From Gymnopilus junonius (Eukaryota > Basidiomycota > Agaricomycetes > Agaricales > Galerinaceae), in assembly GCA_015501075.1 (NCBI GenBank), contig JADNYJ010000020.1, forward strand, positions 304,084-368,083: 64,000 bases of DNA, written 5' to 3'. The notes below the pieces were generated by a model. The model saw nothing but the letters and a program-made list of their open reading frames with translations, ran no database searches and had not been told where the DNA came from. This document shows, piece by piece, positions 48,025 to 59,939 of this stretch (position 1 is its first letter; every line of letters starts with the position of its first letter). The position numbers were made by a program, and so were the translations under genes.

Positions 48025-50965
48025 AGGACAAGTGAGATGAATAGCAGGTCATAAAGGGGGTAGGTGAGCGGGCGATGACAATGAAAGGAGGACGATGAAA
48101 GATATCAATCGGAGCCGTTCACGTGTTTGCTTGTGACCGATCCGACTGTTGCCACTATGGGCCGTCCTGTTCAGAGTTTACTTTTCTTTCCATATTCCAC
48201 ATCTCAGGTTCGACAGTCCCCTAATACGCTATGTCTTAATCAAAAGCCATCAATATTGATCTTGGCACCACATACTCGTATGTTTCATTTTTTTTTCGTG
48301 TTTTTCTGGTCTCTTGCTCACTGCTCATTCTTCAGATGTGTCAGTGTCTGGCAAAACGACCATGTAGAAATCATTGCCAACGACTAAGGAAACCGAATCA
48401 TCCCTTCCTATGTCTCCTTCTCCGATAACGAGCGTCTGATCGGTGACGCCGCCAAGAACCAGGTCGCTATGAACCCCCATAACACGTACATTTTTTATCT
48501 TTATTTTTCTGGCAAACATCTTTCTGACCAGAGGCATTAATAGTGTGTTCGACCGCCAAGCGTCTGATTGGTCGTAAATTCGACGACGCTGAAGTTCAAC
48601 TCATCCATGCCTCGGTACCACCGTTAACAGCTCCGTCGTCACTGTCCCTGCCTACTTCAACGTCCCCAGATGCAGACCAGCAAGGACGCAAGGCCAATCT
48701 CGGATCTCAACGTCTGCCCACAGTCGCTGCCATCGCCTATGGTATGGTCTCGACTCTCTCCTCCAACCCTCGTGCTTTTCGTCGTCTCCACACGGCTTCC
48801 GGAGCGTACCAAGCGTACCCTTTCTTCCGCCATCCACATCTCCGTTGAAATTGACTCTCTCGTCGAGAATATCGACTTCTACACTTCCTCACCCGTCCTC
48901 GTTTCGAAGAGCTTTCTTCGGCAGCACTCTCGTCTCATTCAAGGCCTTCAGCAGGGACGGTAAGCCTAGGCCATACATCGAGGTCGGGTATCGCGACGAG
49001 AAGAAGTTATCCGTAAGTTTTTTCTTCTTCTTCTATCGCGATGCGATATTGTGCGATATTGTGCTAATCACTTACCTTCAGTCTCCGAAGAGATCTCGTC
49101 CACGGTCCTCCACAAGATGAAGGCGACCGTTAAGGCTTACCTCGGTACCACCATTAGCTGCCGTCGCCACTGTGCACACCTACTTCCACAACTCCCAGAG
49201 GCAGGCCACCAAGGACGCTGGAACCGTTTCCGGCCTCAACGTCGTCCGTATCATCAACGAGCCTACCGCCGCTGCCATCGCCTACGGTCTCGACAAGAAG
49301 GTCACCGGCGAACGCAACGTTCTCATCTTCGATCTCGGAGGAGGCAGTTTCGATGTCTCCCTCTTGACCATCGAAGAAGGTATCTTCGAAGTGAAGGCCA
49401 CCGCCGGAGACACCCATCTTGGAGGTGAAGATTTCGATAATCGTCTCGTCAGCCACTTCATCCAAGAATTCAAGCGCAAGAACAAGAGGGATCTCTCCTC
49501 CAACCCTCGTGCCATCCGTCGTCTCCGCACTGCTTGCGAGCGTGCCAAGCGTACCCTTTCTTCCGCCACCCAGGTCTTCATTACAATCGACTCTCGACTT
49601 CCACACTTCCTCACCCGTGCTCGTTTCAAAGAGCTTTTCCAGAGTCTCTTCCGCAGCACGTTCAAGCCCGTCGAAGAGGACCTCCGCGACTCCGAGATCG
49701 ACAAAGGCAATGCCCACGAAATTGTTTAGTCGGCGAATCCACTCGTATCCACCGTTTCGTCAAGCTCGTCTCCGACTTCTTCAACCAAGGAGTCCAACGA
49801 CAACGTCATCCCCGATGAGGCCGTTGCCTACGGTGCTGCTGTCCAGGCTGTTATTCTCTCTGGCACCTAAAACCTGCTCCTTCTCGAGACTGCGGGTGGT
49901 ATCATGACTCCTCTCAGCAAGCGTATCACTACCGTCCCCATCAGGAACTCGAGATCTTCCCAACCAACTCCGGCAATCAACCCAAGTCTGCGAGGGCGAG
50001 TGTGCGGACTCTTTTCTTTTTCTAGCCGAGAACCAAGTCGCCGCCGCTCGAATAACTGCCAAGAATGCTTGAAGTCGTATGCCCTCAACCTCCGCAATTC
50101 GTTGACTGACGAGGAGCCTGCCGGTAAACTCGAGCGCAAGCTCGAGTCTCGCGTCAACGAGACCTGGCTCGACAGCTCACAAGAAGCTTCCAAGGAGCAA
50201 GCGAAGAGGGTGTAGAGGAGGTCGACTAAACCCTTAGCTCGCCTGGTTACGCCGTACTTATTTCACTCATTGCATTACCATCATAATATGCACAATGTAA
50301 CAGTAGCATAGATTTGTTCTATAGTATAATATGTTATTAGAAAAAGAAACGCTGAAAAATGAGCAGGCTCAGGGCATCCTAATGTCATTTGTTTGCCATT
50401 GGGCCCTCTTGGAAACAATCCCAACGGGGAAGACTCCCATCTCCGTCATCATCCCACTCATCCGCTCCTCCCACTCATCCGAGCAGCGCTCTCTCTTGTC
50501 TGCCTTCCGCCAACTCGCACCTTCCGCTCGGATTCGTGTGGATTTCTCCGACGAATCCGAGCAAAATCATGTCTTTGATTTTATTTCTAACAGGACCGTC
50601 ACCTTCAAGTTGGACTTTCATCTACAGCCGCCTCATTACGCCGAATTCACATGGATTGCTCCTGTGAATACCCTTCAACCAAGTCGCGCCTCCCTCCGCT
50701 TCGATTCGTGTGGATTGCTCCGATGAATCTGGGCAACGCTGTTCCCCTGATTACTTATTTCGAGCAGGACCATCTCATTGAATTCACCTGGATTTCTCCG
50801 TTGAATTTGTGTTCTGAAAATTCTTTGGCCTCATGATGATGGGATTTATCTGGATTGCTCCTATGGAACCGAACTTTTAATCTCTTCGTAAGTAATTCAA
50901 ATACTGGTTGCTATGTCATCAGGTCTAATCGAAAGTATCCTAGATATTTTCTATTGCATCCTGTC
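48025..50965 (+). repeat. inverted duplication, arm A
   Basis: This segment (HSP70 promoter, body and 3' flank) recurs inverted at about 58910-62700. Landmarks shared by both arms: the HSP70 body; an intron containing TCGCGATGCGATAT and ending CTAATCACTTACCTTCAG; the sequence after the stop (TAAACCC...GCTCGCCTGG); GAGCAGGCTCAGGGCATC; units with ATTCGTGTGGATT; and, at the inner edge, CTTCGTAAGTAATT...TCTAATCGAAAGT..CCTAGATATTTT. The arms differ by many substitutions and indels, so the duplication is not recent. Confidence 0.75.
48231..50229 (+). pseudogene. cytosolic HSP70 (SSA-type) pseudogene A
   Basis: Starts ATG TCT TAA at 48231: the third codon is a stop, followed by KAINIDLGTTYS. After an intron come CVSVWQNDHVEIIAND and another TAA, then [20 protein letters not shown] and [14 protein letters not shown] damaged copy of the middle (48600-48960) precedes a better one (49150-49727) with the ATPase blocks [51 protein letters not shown] and [19 protein letters not shown]. 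The substrate-binding part is scrambled; the end still reads EEGVEEVD before TAA 50227-50229, the tag of cytosolic eukaryotic HSP70. In-frame stops, shifts and an internal repeat make this a clear pseudogene, not just error. Confidence 0.85.
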
Positions 50966-52379
50966 CCCCAATCTTGATGAGACTCATAAGTTGTTTTCTT
51001 TGCTGTGAAAAATACGCGGCAGCTGCCAAAATTACGATGAGCTTGAATATCACATCTATTACATCCAGCAGTGTCCATCCATCCCCTGCAAATTCCTGCT
51101 TCTCGACCGATTTCCATTGCCACAAGCGAATGTGACCTGGCCCAGATGATGATGTCGCGGAAGCTGTTGCAATTAAAACGGCCCCATTTTCCAGATCCCG
51201 TATCTGCACAATGAATTATTGAAGGAAACTTTTTTGGGAAATAAGCTTACCCCAATCGTTTCGGCACCTCCTTTTTTTCCATGTCGTAAAGTCTCCAATA
51301 ACTTGCCTGTTTTACGCTCGAAGATATACACGAGGCCGTGATCACTTCCACCTATAACCAAGCGTGATCTGTCTGCAAAGGCGACACATTTTGGGTGGGT
51401 TCTAATGACCGCCTTCGTCTCAAATGTATTCACAAACACGCCTGAGTCCATCTTGTAGAGGTCAAAACCATTTTCAATATTGTCCACCACACACAGCTTC
51501 CGATCAATGTCAACAGCTGCGTTCCCGCTACTCTATGTGTCAGTTTCAAATACGGCTGGGTGGGGGAACAACTTACATCTGGGACCCAAGCTGGTACTTC
51601 GAGATGCTTTTGCCGTCTTTCCCACTCCTTTTATATCTAAACGTGATGAGGCCAGAGGCACGATGCAGGACCAGGAATGACTTACAGACCACCATCGTAC
51701 AGTCCGAACACATAAAGGTCCCGCTCACTGTTGGTGTCAAAAGCCAATGCCTTCGGTACAATCTCCCTGTCGCTTTGATCCATTTTAGAATACACCGGTT
51801 CCAGCTTGCGGCTGCTTGATTCAAAGGTCCAAACTTGGATGCATTTGTCCCGTGTCCCAATTGCAATCCGTGTACTTCTCATGGACGTATCAGCTGCGAT
51901 ACAAGTTATTTCGGCCCCTCGTGCAAGGCGCGAGGAAAAGATGGTTTCAAATCGATCCTGAATGTGCTGCCTAAGCGAAACCATGAGGGATTGGGGAGTA
52001 AATCTCCTTACCTCATTTGCATGATACTGCAAAAATACCAGGCACCCCAAAGCATTTCCGTAACACACTGTGTCTGTCACTTCATTCCTGTGTGTGACCC
52101 AGCAGATAGAGGACACTTGGCTTCGTTCGTAGTAAGGCTGCTGGCCAACAGAAACCTCCTTAGATGTCTTCAAGTTCCAGATTTTGATTCCTTCTGCACC
52201 TTCAAGTAATGATCAAGTGAGTTGATTACCCGGTTTTGATTATTAATGGCTTACCTCCACTTGCTAGGAATTTACCATTTGGAGAGATGGCAATGCTGAC
52301 TACAGGACCAGGATGACCACGTAGATTAGTGAGGAAACGATAACGCTTGTTGAAGAGTTTGTGAATGGCAGCGAGCATG
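50940..52379 (-). CDS. WD40-repeat protein with hydrophobic C-terminal segment
   Basis: Read on the minus strand from ATG 52379 (MLAAIHKLFNKRYRFLTNLR) to TAG 50940, with about six in-phase introns and no frame problems. WD40 cores: GHPGPVVSIAISPNGKFLAS, EGIKIWNL, ITCIAADTSMRSTRIAIGTR with DKCIQVWTF, KCVAFADRSRLVIGGSDHGL with VYIFERKTGKLL, and HIRLWQWK. Near the C-terminus FKLIVILAAAAYF is hydrophobic enough to be a membrane or tail anchor. Proteins of this layout recur in agaricomycete genomes, often near transposons, and have no known role. The last seven or so codons extend into arm A of the inverted duplication, so the 3' end has been shaped by that event. Confidence 0.7.
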
Positions 52380-52686
52380 AGTGGGTGAGTGGCTGTGATT
52401 GTCAATGCGCAGGATGTTCGACATATATAGGAGGGCACTGCCACCTTTGTGCCTCATGGCACCTTTGTGGCATTCCCAATTTCCCATCCATATAACAAGC
52501 ACGCGTTCATCGATATCTCTCATTCAAACCCCCATCTTTGAATTTGCCTATTTCAAGCACAGGTCCACCTCAGTTGTCCATATCACCACTCTCTTATTTT
52601 CACAGGCAATTCTGCTTCAATCATCCCTTTCATTCATTTGCACACTCACCTCTCATTCTGTGTGCCACTGAGCCTAACCTGCGTCA

Positions 52687-53557
52687 ATGTCATTCCAAGA
52701 TATTCCTCCTTTCTTTGAACCAAGCTCTCCTCCACCTGCTCTTCTGAACCTCCTTGCGCAAACTGAGATAGGAAAGGTTTATTCCTCTCCTCGGCTTTTA
52801 GCTCAGGAAGAACTCGGCAATGGTTTCATACGGCGGCCACAGGTCAACCACGTTCGGTTTAGCCCATACCCCAAACCATCTCGGCAGATAATTCCGCCCA
52901 AACAAAATATGCCACTGTCACCTTCCAAAAAAGTTGCCTCCGAGTCATCTGCCTATCAAGATGTCAGTATGATGGATCCTGATTCTGAGTCGTCTTCAGA
53001 CTCAGACCCTAGTGTTGAGTCAGAGGATGAAGATGAAGATGACATGGGCAATAACAAGAGTGGTTTGATCCCAAAACCTGAAGGTGAAGCTGGGCGACCT
53101 GGTCGTGGTGGATATAATCTGGAACAGACTCTAGGTTGGCCAAAGAAGGAGTATGAGCATATCAAGGTAATTACTTACTACTTAATGTCTGCTTAATGTC
53201 CATCGAATACTTGCTAACTCAATCACATAGAAATTTATGAAGAAACTCGTCGAAGAGCATCTTGAACCCTCCAAAAATTTCTCTTCCCAGTCCCTCAGTT
53301 CGCTTGCCAATGTTCGAGCCTTGGTAGGCTATTTGTACTATCTATCCCTCTTGCTTCACACCCTGATCCCTTTATTCTTCTAGGCTTCTGACAGATTCCC
53401 TGCCCTTCGCAACTATGCTGACCATTGGCCTGTGATGGATTTTATCCGTCTAGAACTCAAATACACCTGTGGTCGTGCACGTCTTCAGGAGGACAAGAAA
53501 CTTGTGAAGGTGGGAAAAGCTAAGGTTGGCAAACATAAGACCAAGACTTCAGAGTAA
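52687..53557 (+). CDS. orphan fungal protein, function unknown
   Basis: Three exons (52687-53166, 53231-53323, 53384-53557) splice in phase into 248 residues. The N-terminal half is Pro/Ser-rich (MSFQDIPPFFEPSSPPPALL) with a long acidic tract (ESSSDSDPSVESEDEDEDDM). The C-terminal half looks folded and helical (EYEHIKKFMKKLVEEHLEPS, VMDFIRLELKYTCGRARLQ) and ends in a Lys-rich tail. An acidic stretch, a helical domain and a basic tail suggest a nuclear or chromatin-associated protein, but I do not recognise the family. Context: between HSP70 pseudogene arms, in a transposon-rich island. The clean splicing argues that it is a live gene or a recent copy. Confidence 0.6.
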
Positions 53558-53984
53558 ATTGGTCGTATCTTTCATTTGGATGTCTCTCTCTTATGTAGCA
53601 TAGAATAGATGTAGTTTCATTATAGTAGTATTACCAATATATCATCGTTTTAATACTATTTAGCCTGTCGAGCATGGACCAAGGGATGGACTGCGTCATA
53701 TTCGAGCCACCGCCTGATGAGCCTGAGTGGTTCTACCATAGGTGGTTGGATCCTCTTCCAGATCCTCTCTACTTCCTTACATGATCAGCCTCCAACTTGA
53801 TTTTGGTATGCTTCCCCTCGTCGAGTTCTGCACCTCCTTCATGGCCTCCTGCAGCACCAACACCTTTTGCTTCCCTCTCAACTCCGCTGCCCCATTTTTC
53901 TTGGAAGCCCTTTTCGAAGTATCAATCTCGGGCCAAAAGGCAGCTGGGAGGCTTTAAGTAGCAGCTTGGTGAGGAATAGTGTTG

Positions 53985-54400
53985 GTGATGAGATGGCTGA
54001 GAGAGAAAGCTAATCCCACACTGCTCTTCGAAATGAGGACAGGTGAGGAAGTGTAGAATTCGATACCCTTGAAGAGAGAGTTGAGTTCAGTGAAGGTCTG
54101 GGCAGTGGAAGAAAGGGTATGTTTGGCACACTTGCAAGCAGTGCGGAGACGATGAACGGCACAAGGGAGGAGAGAGTCGAGACCATAGGTGACTTGAGAC
54201 TATCAAAAGCATGTAGTTATCACATTGCAATAGAAGGAAAAGATAAAACTTACAAATTTCGGTAACTTGAAGTCAAAGTCGGATTGGTCACAAGTAAACA
54301 CGTGAATGCCCCAATTGATATCTTTCATCGTCCTCCTTCCATTGTCATCGCCCGCTCACCTACCTTTTATGACCTGCTATTCATCTCACTTGCTTAGTTT
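53985..54400 (-). pseudogene. HSP70 fragment C (promoter plus internal piece)
   Basis: On the minus strand, 54400-54255 closely matches the sequence just upstream of HSP70 pseudogene A (48025-48155): both read CAAGTGAGATGAATAGCAGG, then a GCGGGCGATGACAAT block and CGATGAAAGATATCAAT. It then jumps to an internal HSP70 part (about 54200-53990) encoding [20 protein letters not shown] and [13 protein letters not shown] sequence. The start codon, most of the ATPase domain and the C-terminus are absent. This is a third, independently rearranged HSP70 copy. The 430 bp to its right edge (53558-53984) hold no supported gene. Confidence 0.75.
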
Positions 54401-54594
54401 TGATTTAAGAATACATTTATTTCATGTCACAGTAAAATTACAAAGAAAGAAAGACGAGCAAGAAAGATGGAAGATTATTTCTGGTAAAACATTGCCTTTG
54501 GGACATGCTTGTGCCTGAGTCGACTGTTTTTTGCAAATCTGTGGTATCAATCATTATCAGTAAATCAGGGTGAAGAGTCAAGACAGAGTATAAA

Positions 54595-55066
54595 CTACCG
54601 CTTCATCATCCAGTCTGCAAGGGCACCCTCTCGACCTTTCATATTTACATATGCTGCATTGACCCCAACACTCATCACCACAACATCAGAACGTAAAGTT
54701 GGGTATCGAGTAAGTTTTTGAAGGCACTGATTAGGTGGCAGGTGACGGTGTCGTTTGAAAAAAACCATAAAGGTGTACGAATGGGGGCCTTCATCAATGG
54801 TGAACAGCACAGTTGTGAACGTAGGGCTGCTTGTGGAAAATTAATGAGATTTTCTGCAAAAGGGTATCTCATTTCCCGTTGTTCTTTATCTGGTTGTCTA
54901 GTCATAACAGAGACCATCCTGGCTTTGAGGAGTGTCCAGAATAAAGCCGAGCCTTGACTTGCTTTCAAAGGCCTAAAATAGGGCATGAGCTTGAAATATT
55001 TACCCCAGGAGGATAACATTTGCTCACTTGTGGTGTAAAATCAACAAAAACACGGGTATTTGGCAT
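54595..55066 (-). CDS. orphan fungal protein fragment, function unknown
   Basis: Read on the minus strand from ATG 55066 (MPNTRVFVDFTPQ, then a GTGAGC donor). Downstream frames give LLKARMVSVMTRQPDKEQRE, FTIDEGPHSYTFMVFFKRHR and SDVVVMSVGVNAAYVNMKGR followed by EGALADWMMKR. The last block resembles a D-V-V-V-M ... V-N-M-[KR]-G ... L-A-D-[WF] pattern that I associate with multicopy agaricomycete orphan proteins. The segments are not all in one frame, so the copy is either broken or has unseen splice sites. It could continue through an intron ending at CCACAG near 54540 towards HSP70 fragment C. Confidence 0.35.
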
Positions 55067-55257
55067 GGTGGTAGTCAGCGATGATAAGAAAAGTGGGCGA
55101 TGAAAGAAAGCCCTTTCATCCGTCAACGGTATTTATACTGACATGTGGCTTGCCATTTTAGGCAAAGTGGCAAGGACCGCAAGGTCGAGTGGCAGTCGTT
55201 CCCGAACACAGGGTACACACCTTCTGCCCTGACTTTTACCAGCATTGTTACAGAGGA

Positions 55258-58200
55258 ATGGACCACGACCACGGCAATGTGCCCAACTTACAGATCTCCC
55301 AGACTACAATTGATGAAGAGGTGGATGGAGATGAGGCCAAGTCACAGTCATTAGCTGATGATGAGTTCGTGCACACATCTTTAAACCCCCCCACCCAGTC
55401 GCAGTATTTCAGTGCTGGTGAGGAAACATCCCATACACCTCCACATCCCAGTACCTCCTCAGGACTTCCATTATTCCTTCCAAGCTCTTCTGACCAGGAG
55501 ATACCTGACCAGGAGATACTAAATGCAAGATGGGAATCCGAGTCTGATAACTCTGAGACCAACGTAATAAGGACACCCCATGCTCGCATTCTTCCACTGC
55601 CTGTGGAAACTCAATATGGCAATCTTCAGGACCAGGAAGTCCCGTATGGAGGTGACAGTGATATGACTTCCGAGGGTGAAGGTGAAAGAATGCACATAGA
55701 AACGCAACATGACTATGAAGGTGATAGCGATATCAATTCCAATTCTGAAAGAAAACCTTCTGCTTCACCTTCTCCGAGCAACTGTCCCCCAGTGATTCAG
55801 AGAATTCGCGATGGTCAGGATGTATCAGCTCAAGCTGGATCATCCACCATAGAAGGGAAGAGGTCAGCAGACGATGACAATATCAATGAAGAACATCCTA
55901 GGAAACGCAAGCTGGCATTTGGCGCAAATAAGAGACAAATGTCGAACTTATATGGCTGGGTGTCTAATCGTCGAGTGCTCGGGCAGGTAGTAGCTGCACA
56001 AAAGGAGATCCGACAAAATTATCAAGAACATCAACACGGGTGGCAGGAATATACGAAAGAGCAATTTGATTTGCAGGCGAAGAACTTTCAAATTGAAAAG
56101 CAACAGCTAGAAGAAGGGTTGAGGAACCGTGAAAGGGATCTCGAAACAATGCAGCTCACTATGGAGGTGAAAGACCAGGAGTTTCGTGAGCAGGCAGACA
56201 GATTTGCGGAGATGACAGAAAATTTGAAGCATCGGGTGAAAGAGTTGAAGGAACATATAGCGAGTAGAAATGAGGAGATAGGCCTCCAACGAAAGGAGTG
56301 GGAAGCTAAGGAGAAGGTAAGTAGAGGTTCCGTTCACAAACAATTATTAAGATCAACTTGCCTAGGACTTGAACAATAATATTAAACAGATCACGAAGGT
56401 AAGTTCTTCCTGCTGCATGCGGAACTTCCTGATAATGATAAACACAGGAAATGAACAAAGCCGCCGAAGAGCATGATGTGGAAATCCAGAAACAGATCCA
56501 ATCTATCGAAGATGATTATGAGAATAAGATATCTGTGAGTTGGTTTCCAACATTTGTGTTAGGTATGTACTTACCAAAGTAAAAGCGCCTCAAGGAGCAA
56601 TTGGAGCAAGAAAAAGGGGGAAAAAATAAACTTGAGGCACGAGTTGCAGAGTTACAGCATATGGCAGAAGAACAAGAGAAGACCATTGAGAGTTTGAAAT
56701 TGCAGGTGGAAAAGGGGAAGCAAGTGAACGAGTCCCTCCGAGTGCAGGCAGCCACAGTTTCAGAAAGAAGCAGATGAACGGGCAAGGGTGAAAAATGTAG
56801 AATCGGAACGCCATCAGGTACGATAACAGAAGCTCATGTATGACATGCGCTAACTATTCGAGCTACAGGCGGAAAAGGAAGCTCAAAATGCTGCCCAGAT
56901 TCAGCGGCAGAAGAGGGCTGAATATAAAAATGTGATATCATATTCATCTGTTGCGTGTTGGTCCTAACTGTTGCAATGATAGGGTCCATCTTCTTCCAAA
57001 GACAGGCATCAGCCTGAAGAACGCAGTACCACCATGGCGAACCAACTTAGGCCTGTTGCCCAAAGTCAGCTGAACACTCGAAACCCAGTTCCACATAAAA
57101 ATAGACCGCCTTCAAAATCAAAGTCAAACCCTGCAAATTCACAGCCCAATAACACTCAACCATCAGCCAGATCCTTTGCTCAACAAGAGGAACTGCATGA
57201 AGATGAGGATATATCTGACCCAGCATCTCGGAAAAAAGGATCCTCTACTCCAATGAATGCCAATCCAAATCCAAAGACAGCTCTCCGACGCAGTGTTCAA
57301 CCTCTTCCAAGAAATAACGGAAAATGGTCACGTCTTAAACACCATGCTGCTAATAAGCCACGCGAATTCCTTAGGGCCGCAGGGATTGAATCAGGCAGTG
57401 AAACTGAGGTGAACTCTTCATAAGAATTTTACATTCCTAATTCTCAATGAAATATCTGATAGTCAGAAGAAGAGGAACCAGCTGTTATCTGCAGAAACAA
57501 AGGAAAAGAAAAAGCTGATCAAGACGAAGATATTTCCATGGCTCAGATGGAGGAGAGCAAGAGAATAGCCAAAATGATGACATGAGCTCTGTGGCATCGG
57601 ATGAAGAGGTAGAAAGGACTGTTATGCCTCAAAAAACCAAGGCAAAAGGAGACGACACCTCTGATAACAGCTCTGATACTGATCGGCCGCCGAGACGATG
57701 CCCCCCTCACAATGAAATCTGCGAAGAAATTGTTTGCCCACACATTCAAGGAGTTTCTGCAATCTTCATCCCCCTTCTGGACCACGTACGAAACGTGGAA
57801 AGAAGAAAGGTAAATGAAACTCTTGCGAAGGAAAAGAAATCCGATAAAAAGGTGGAAAGGCAGCTCTTCTGCGTGAGTTCGGTACTTCGCTGGATGGTGG
57901 TTTGCTAATGGTTATCCATAGGAGCTAGTTCGTGACACCATTCAAGGAAAAATTCCAATATGATAGAGCGGACGAGTTTTGTTGCTCATCAGGCAGCAGA
58001 TGAAGAAGAGTTGAAACAATTTCTTGCAGATGATGAGAAAGGCCCAAATCCCGATGACCTGCATATCGATGCAAGACATAAATTGTCAACCAATGGAACA
58101 AAGCTGTCATCCGCATCATGGTGGATGCTGTACGTGAATATCATGTCAAAGACGAAGATGAGAAATTTGTGTCACTGCCTGAACGCTCCGATGACTACAT

Positions 58201-58878
58201 CCAGGACCTGGTGGTTTCCCAACTGGAACGGCTGAAGGGCATTTGGAAAAAGGCTCAACCCAAAGTGAAGGAGAATGGCGAAATAGAGTCTGCGAGCGAA
58301 ATAGAGGAACGGATGATTGTTGACCGCGAAAAGACTGAGAAGGTCGCACGCGCAGCAACAAGAAGAAGATCAGTGCGTTCTCTTGAAATATGAAGGTGAT
58401 AGTTATTGACCCTTTGTTGCAGTGGTTTGATCGCAGAAAAGAGACGCTTGTCAGGATCGTTTCGATAAAAAGAGAACAGAATGAAGCAGATTGCTTTATT
58501 TGGGAGTGGCTGCTTGACTTGGTTGAAACTCTCGGTGAAGATGGGATGAGTTCTGATGAAAGTGAGATTGATGACCGCACTGCAACAGTGATCTATCGTG
58601 TCAAAAACATGCCATGGAGACGCACAATCTCTGAAGAGATGGATCTTATTGACAAGCAACGTGCTACTGCACACATATTTTCAAAGAAGGGCTCAAAACC
58701 CATGCCGAGGATGCGTGGAGGGGGGGAGTCAAGGCGTGATGAAGTTGAGGAACTACCCAAGGGAATATACAACAAGGACTGGCTCAAGAAGCTACCTCTG
58801 AGCAGCAAAGATGACTTCAAATTTTCGCCAAAGAAATTCCAATGGCTGAAAATTTGGCCGGAAAACCACGGGAAGTAG
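55258..58878 (+). CDS. large coiled-coil orphan protein with C-terminal GEDGMSSDES domain
   Basis: Exon 1 (55258-56316) encodes an acidic Ser-rich N-terminus, a bipartite basic block (EEHPRKRKLAF) and the start of a long heptad region (FDLQAKNFQIEKQQLEEGLR). A 9-bp microexon (56390-56398, Ile-Thr-Lys) and an exon from 56448 continue the coil in phase. A linker (57034-57420) and a C-terminal domain follow: VSLPERSDDYIQDLVVSQLE, VARAATRRRS, GEDGMSSDESEIDD, VYRVKNMPWRR-like IYRVKNMPWRR, and PKGIYNKDWLKKL, ending ENHGK at 58878. I have seen this C-terminal pattern as a recurrent multicopy orphan family of agaricomycetes; function unknown. Frame shifts near 56757, 57590 and 58095 mean the model is partly inferred. 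Confidence 0.5.
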
Positions 58879-59133
58879 GCAAATCTTGCGATGGTAATAG
58901 CTGGGAGGGCAAGGGCGCAATAAAAAATATCTAGGAAACTTTCGATTAGACTCAACAACATAGTGACAGTTATTCAAATTACTTACGAAGGAGTCATAGG
59001 GATCAAGCAGACAGAATAACGATACTCCATGAACCAGATAATCCAAAGGCCACAGAATTTTCAGAATACAAATTCAAAGGAGAAATCCAGGTGAATTCAA
59101 TGAGATGAAGAAATCAGGAAAACGGCGTTGCTC

Positions 59134-59570
59134 AGATTCGTCGGAGCAATCCACACGAATCCAAGCAGTAGGCGCGATCCAAAGGCCAAAGAATTTTCAG
59201 AATGCGAATTCAACGGAGAAATCCAGGTGAATTCAATGAGATGAAGAAATCAGGAAAACAGCGTTGCTCAAATTCGTCGGAGCAATCCACACGAATCCAA
59301 GCAGGAGGCGCGACTTTGTTGAAGGCGAGTAGAATTTGTTCACCCGAAAGGCCAAAACGCGAATTCGATCCTGCTTGAAACAAAAAACACGGGAAATGGC
59401 ATTGCTTAGATTCGTCGGAGCAATCCACACGAATCTAAGTGGTGGGAGACGCGACTTTGATTGAAGGCGAGCAATCCAGGTGAATTCAGCGTCACGGGCG
59501 GCTGTAGATGAACCCAAGGCGACGGTCGATATGATTTTGCTTGGATTCGTCGGAGAAATCCACACGAATC
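59134..59570. repeat. about 136-bp tandem minisatellite, four units
   Basis: The core ATTCGTCGGAGCAATCCACA recurs at about 59136, 59272, 59410 and 59545, i.e. with periods of 136, 138 and 135 bp. Each of the first two units also contains AGGTGAATTCAATGAGATGA. In arm A the same core (inverted) appears only about twice (near 50528 and 50700), so the array has expanded in arm B or shrunk in arm A. Confidence 0.8.
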
Positions 59571-59939
59571 CAAGCGGGAGGTGCGAGTTGGCTGAAGGCG
59601 GACAAGCTGCCGCTCGGATGAGTAATAGCAATCTACATGAACCCGAGCGGATGAGTGGGATGAAGACGGAGATGAGAGTCCTCCCCGTTGGGACTATTTG
59701 TCATCGGCCCCTCTTGCAAATAAATGACAGTCAGATGCCCTGAGCCTGCTCTTCATTTTCCAATATATTTCAGCATTTTTTTCTTGATATATTATACTAT
59801 TATAAAACATCAAGGAGCTATGTACTAAGGTGTAAAGAAATAATGAAAATGATGATTGTAGTCGAATCTATGCCATCGTTACATTGCGAGGCGTAGTCGT
59901 GAATGCGATGAGTGAAACATGAAAACAAGTAAAGTGTAA

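Noticed and set aside
49154..49717. 187-codon minus-strand frame opposite HSP70 pseudogene A
   Set aside because: Antisense to the best-preserved HSP70 segment, where GC-rich codons leave the complement open.
53985..54400. Exon of a live gene using HSP70-like sequence
   Set aside because: The piece jumps from promoter to mid-gene sequence without a start codon, and its frame is not the HSP70 frame throughout.
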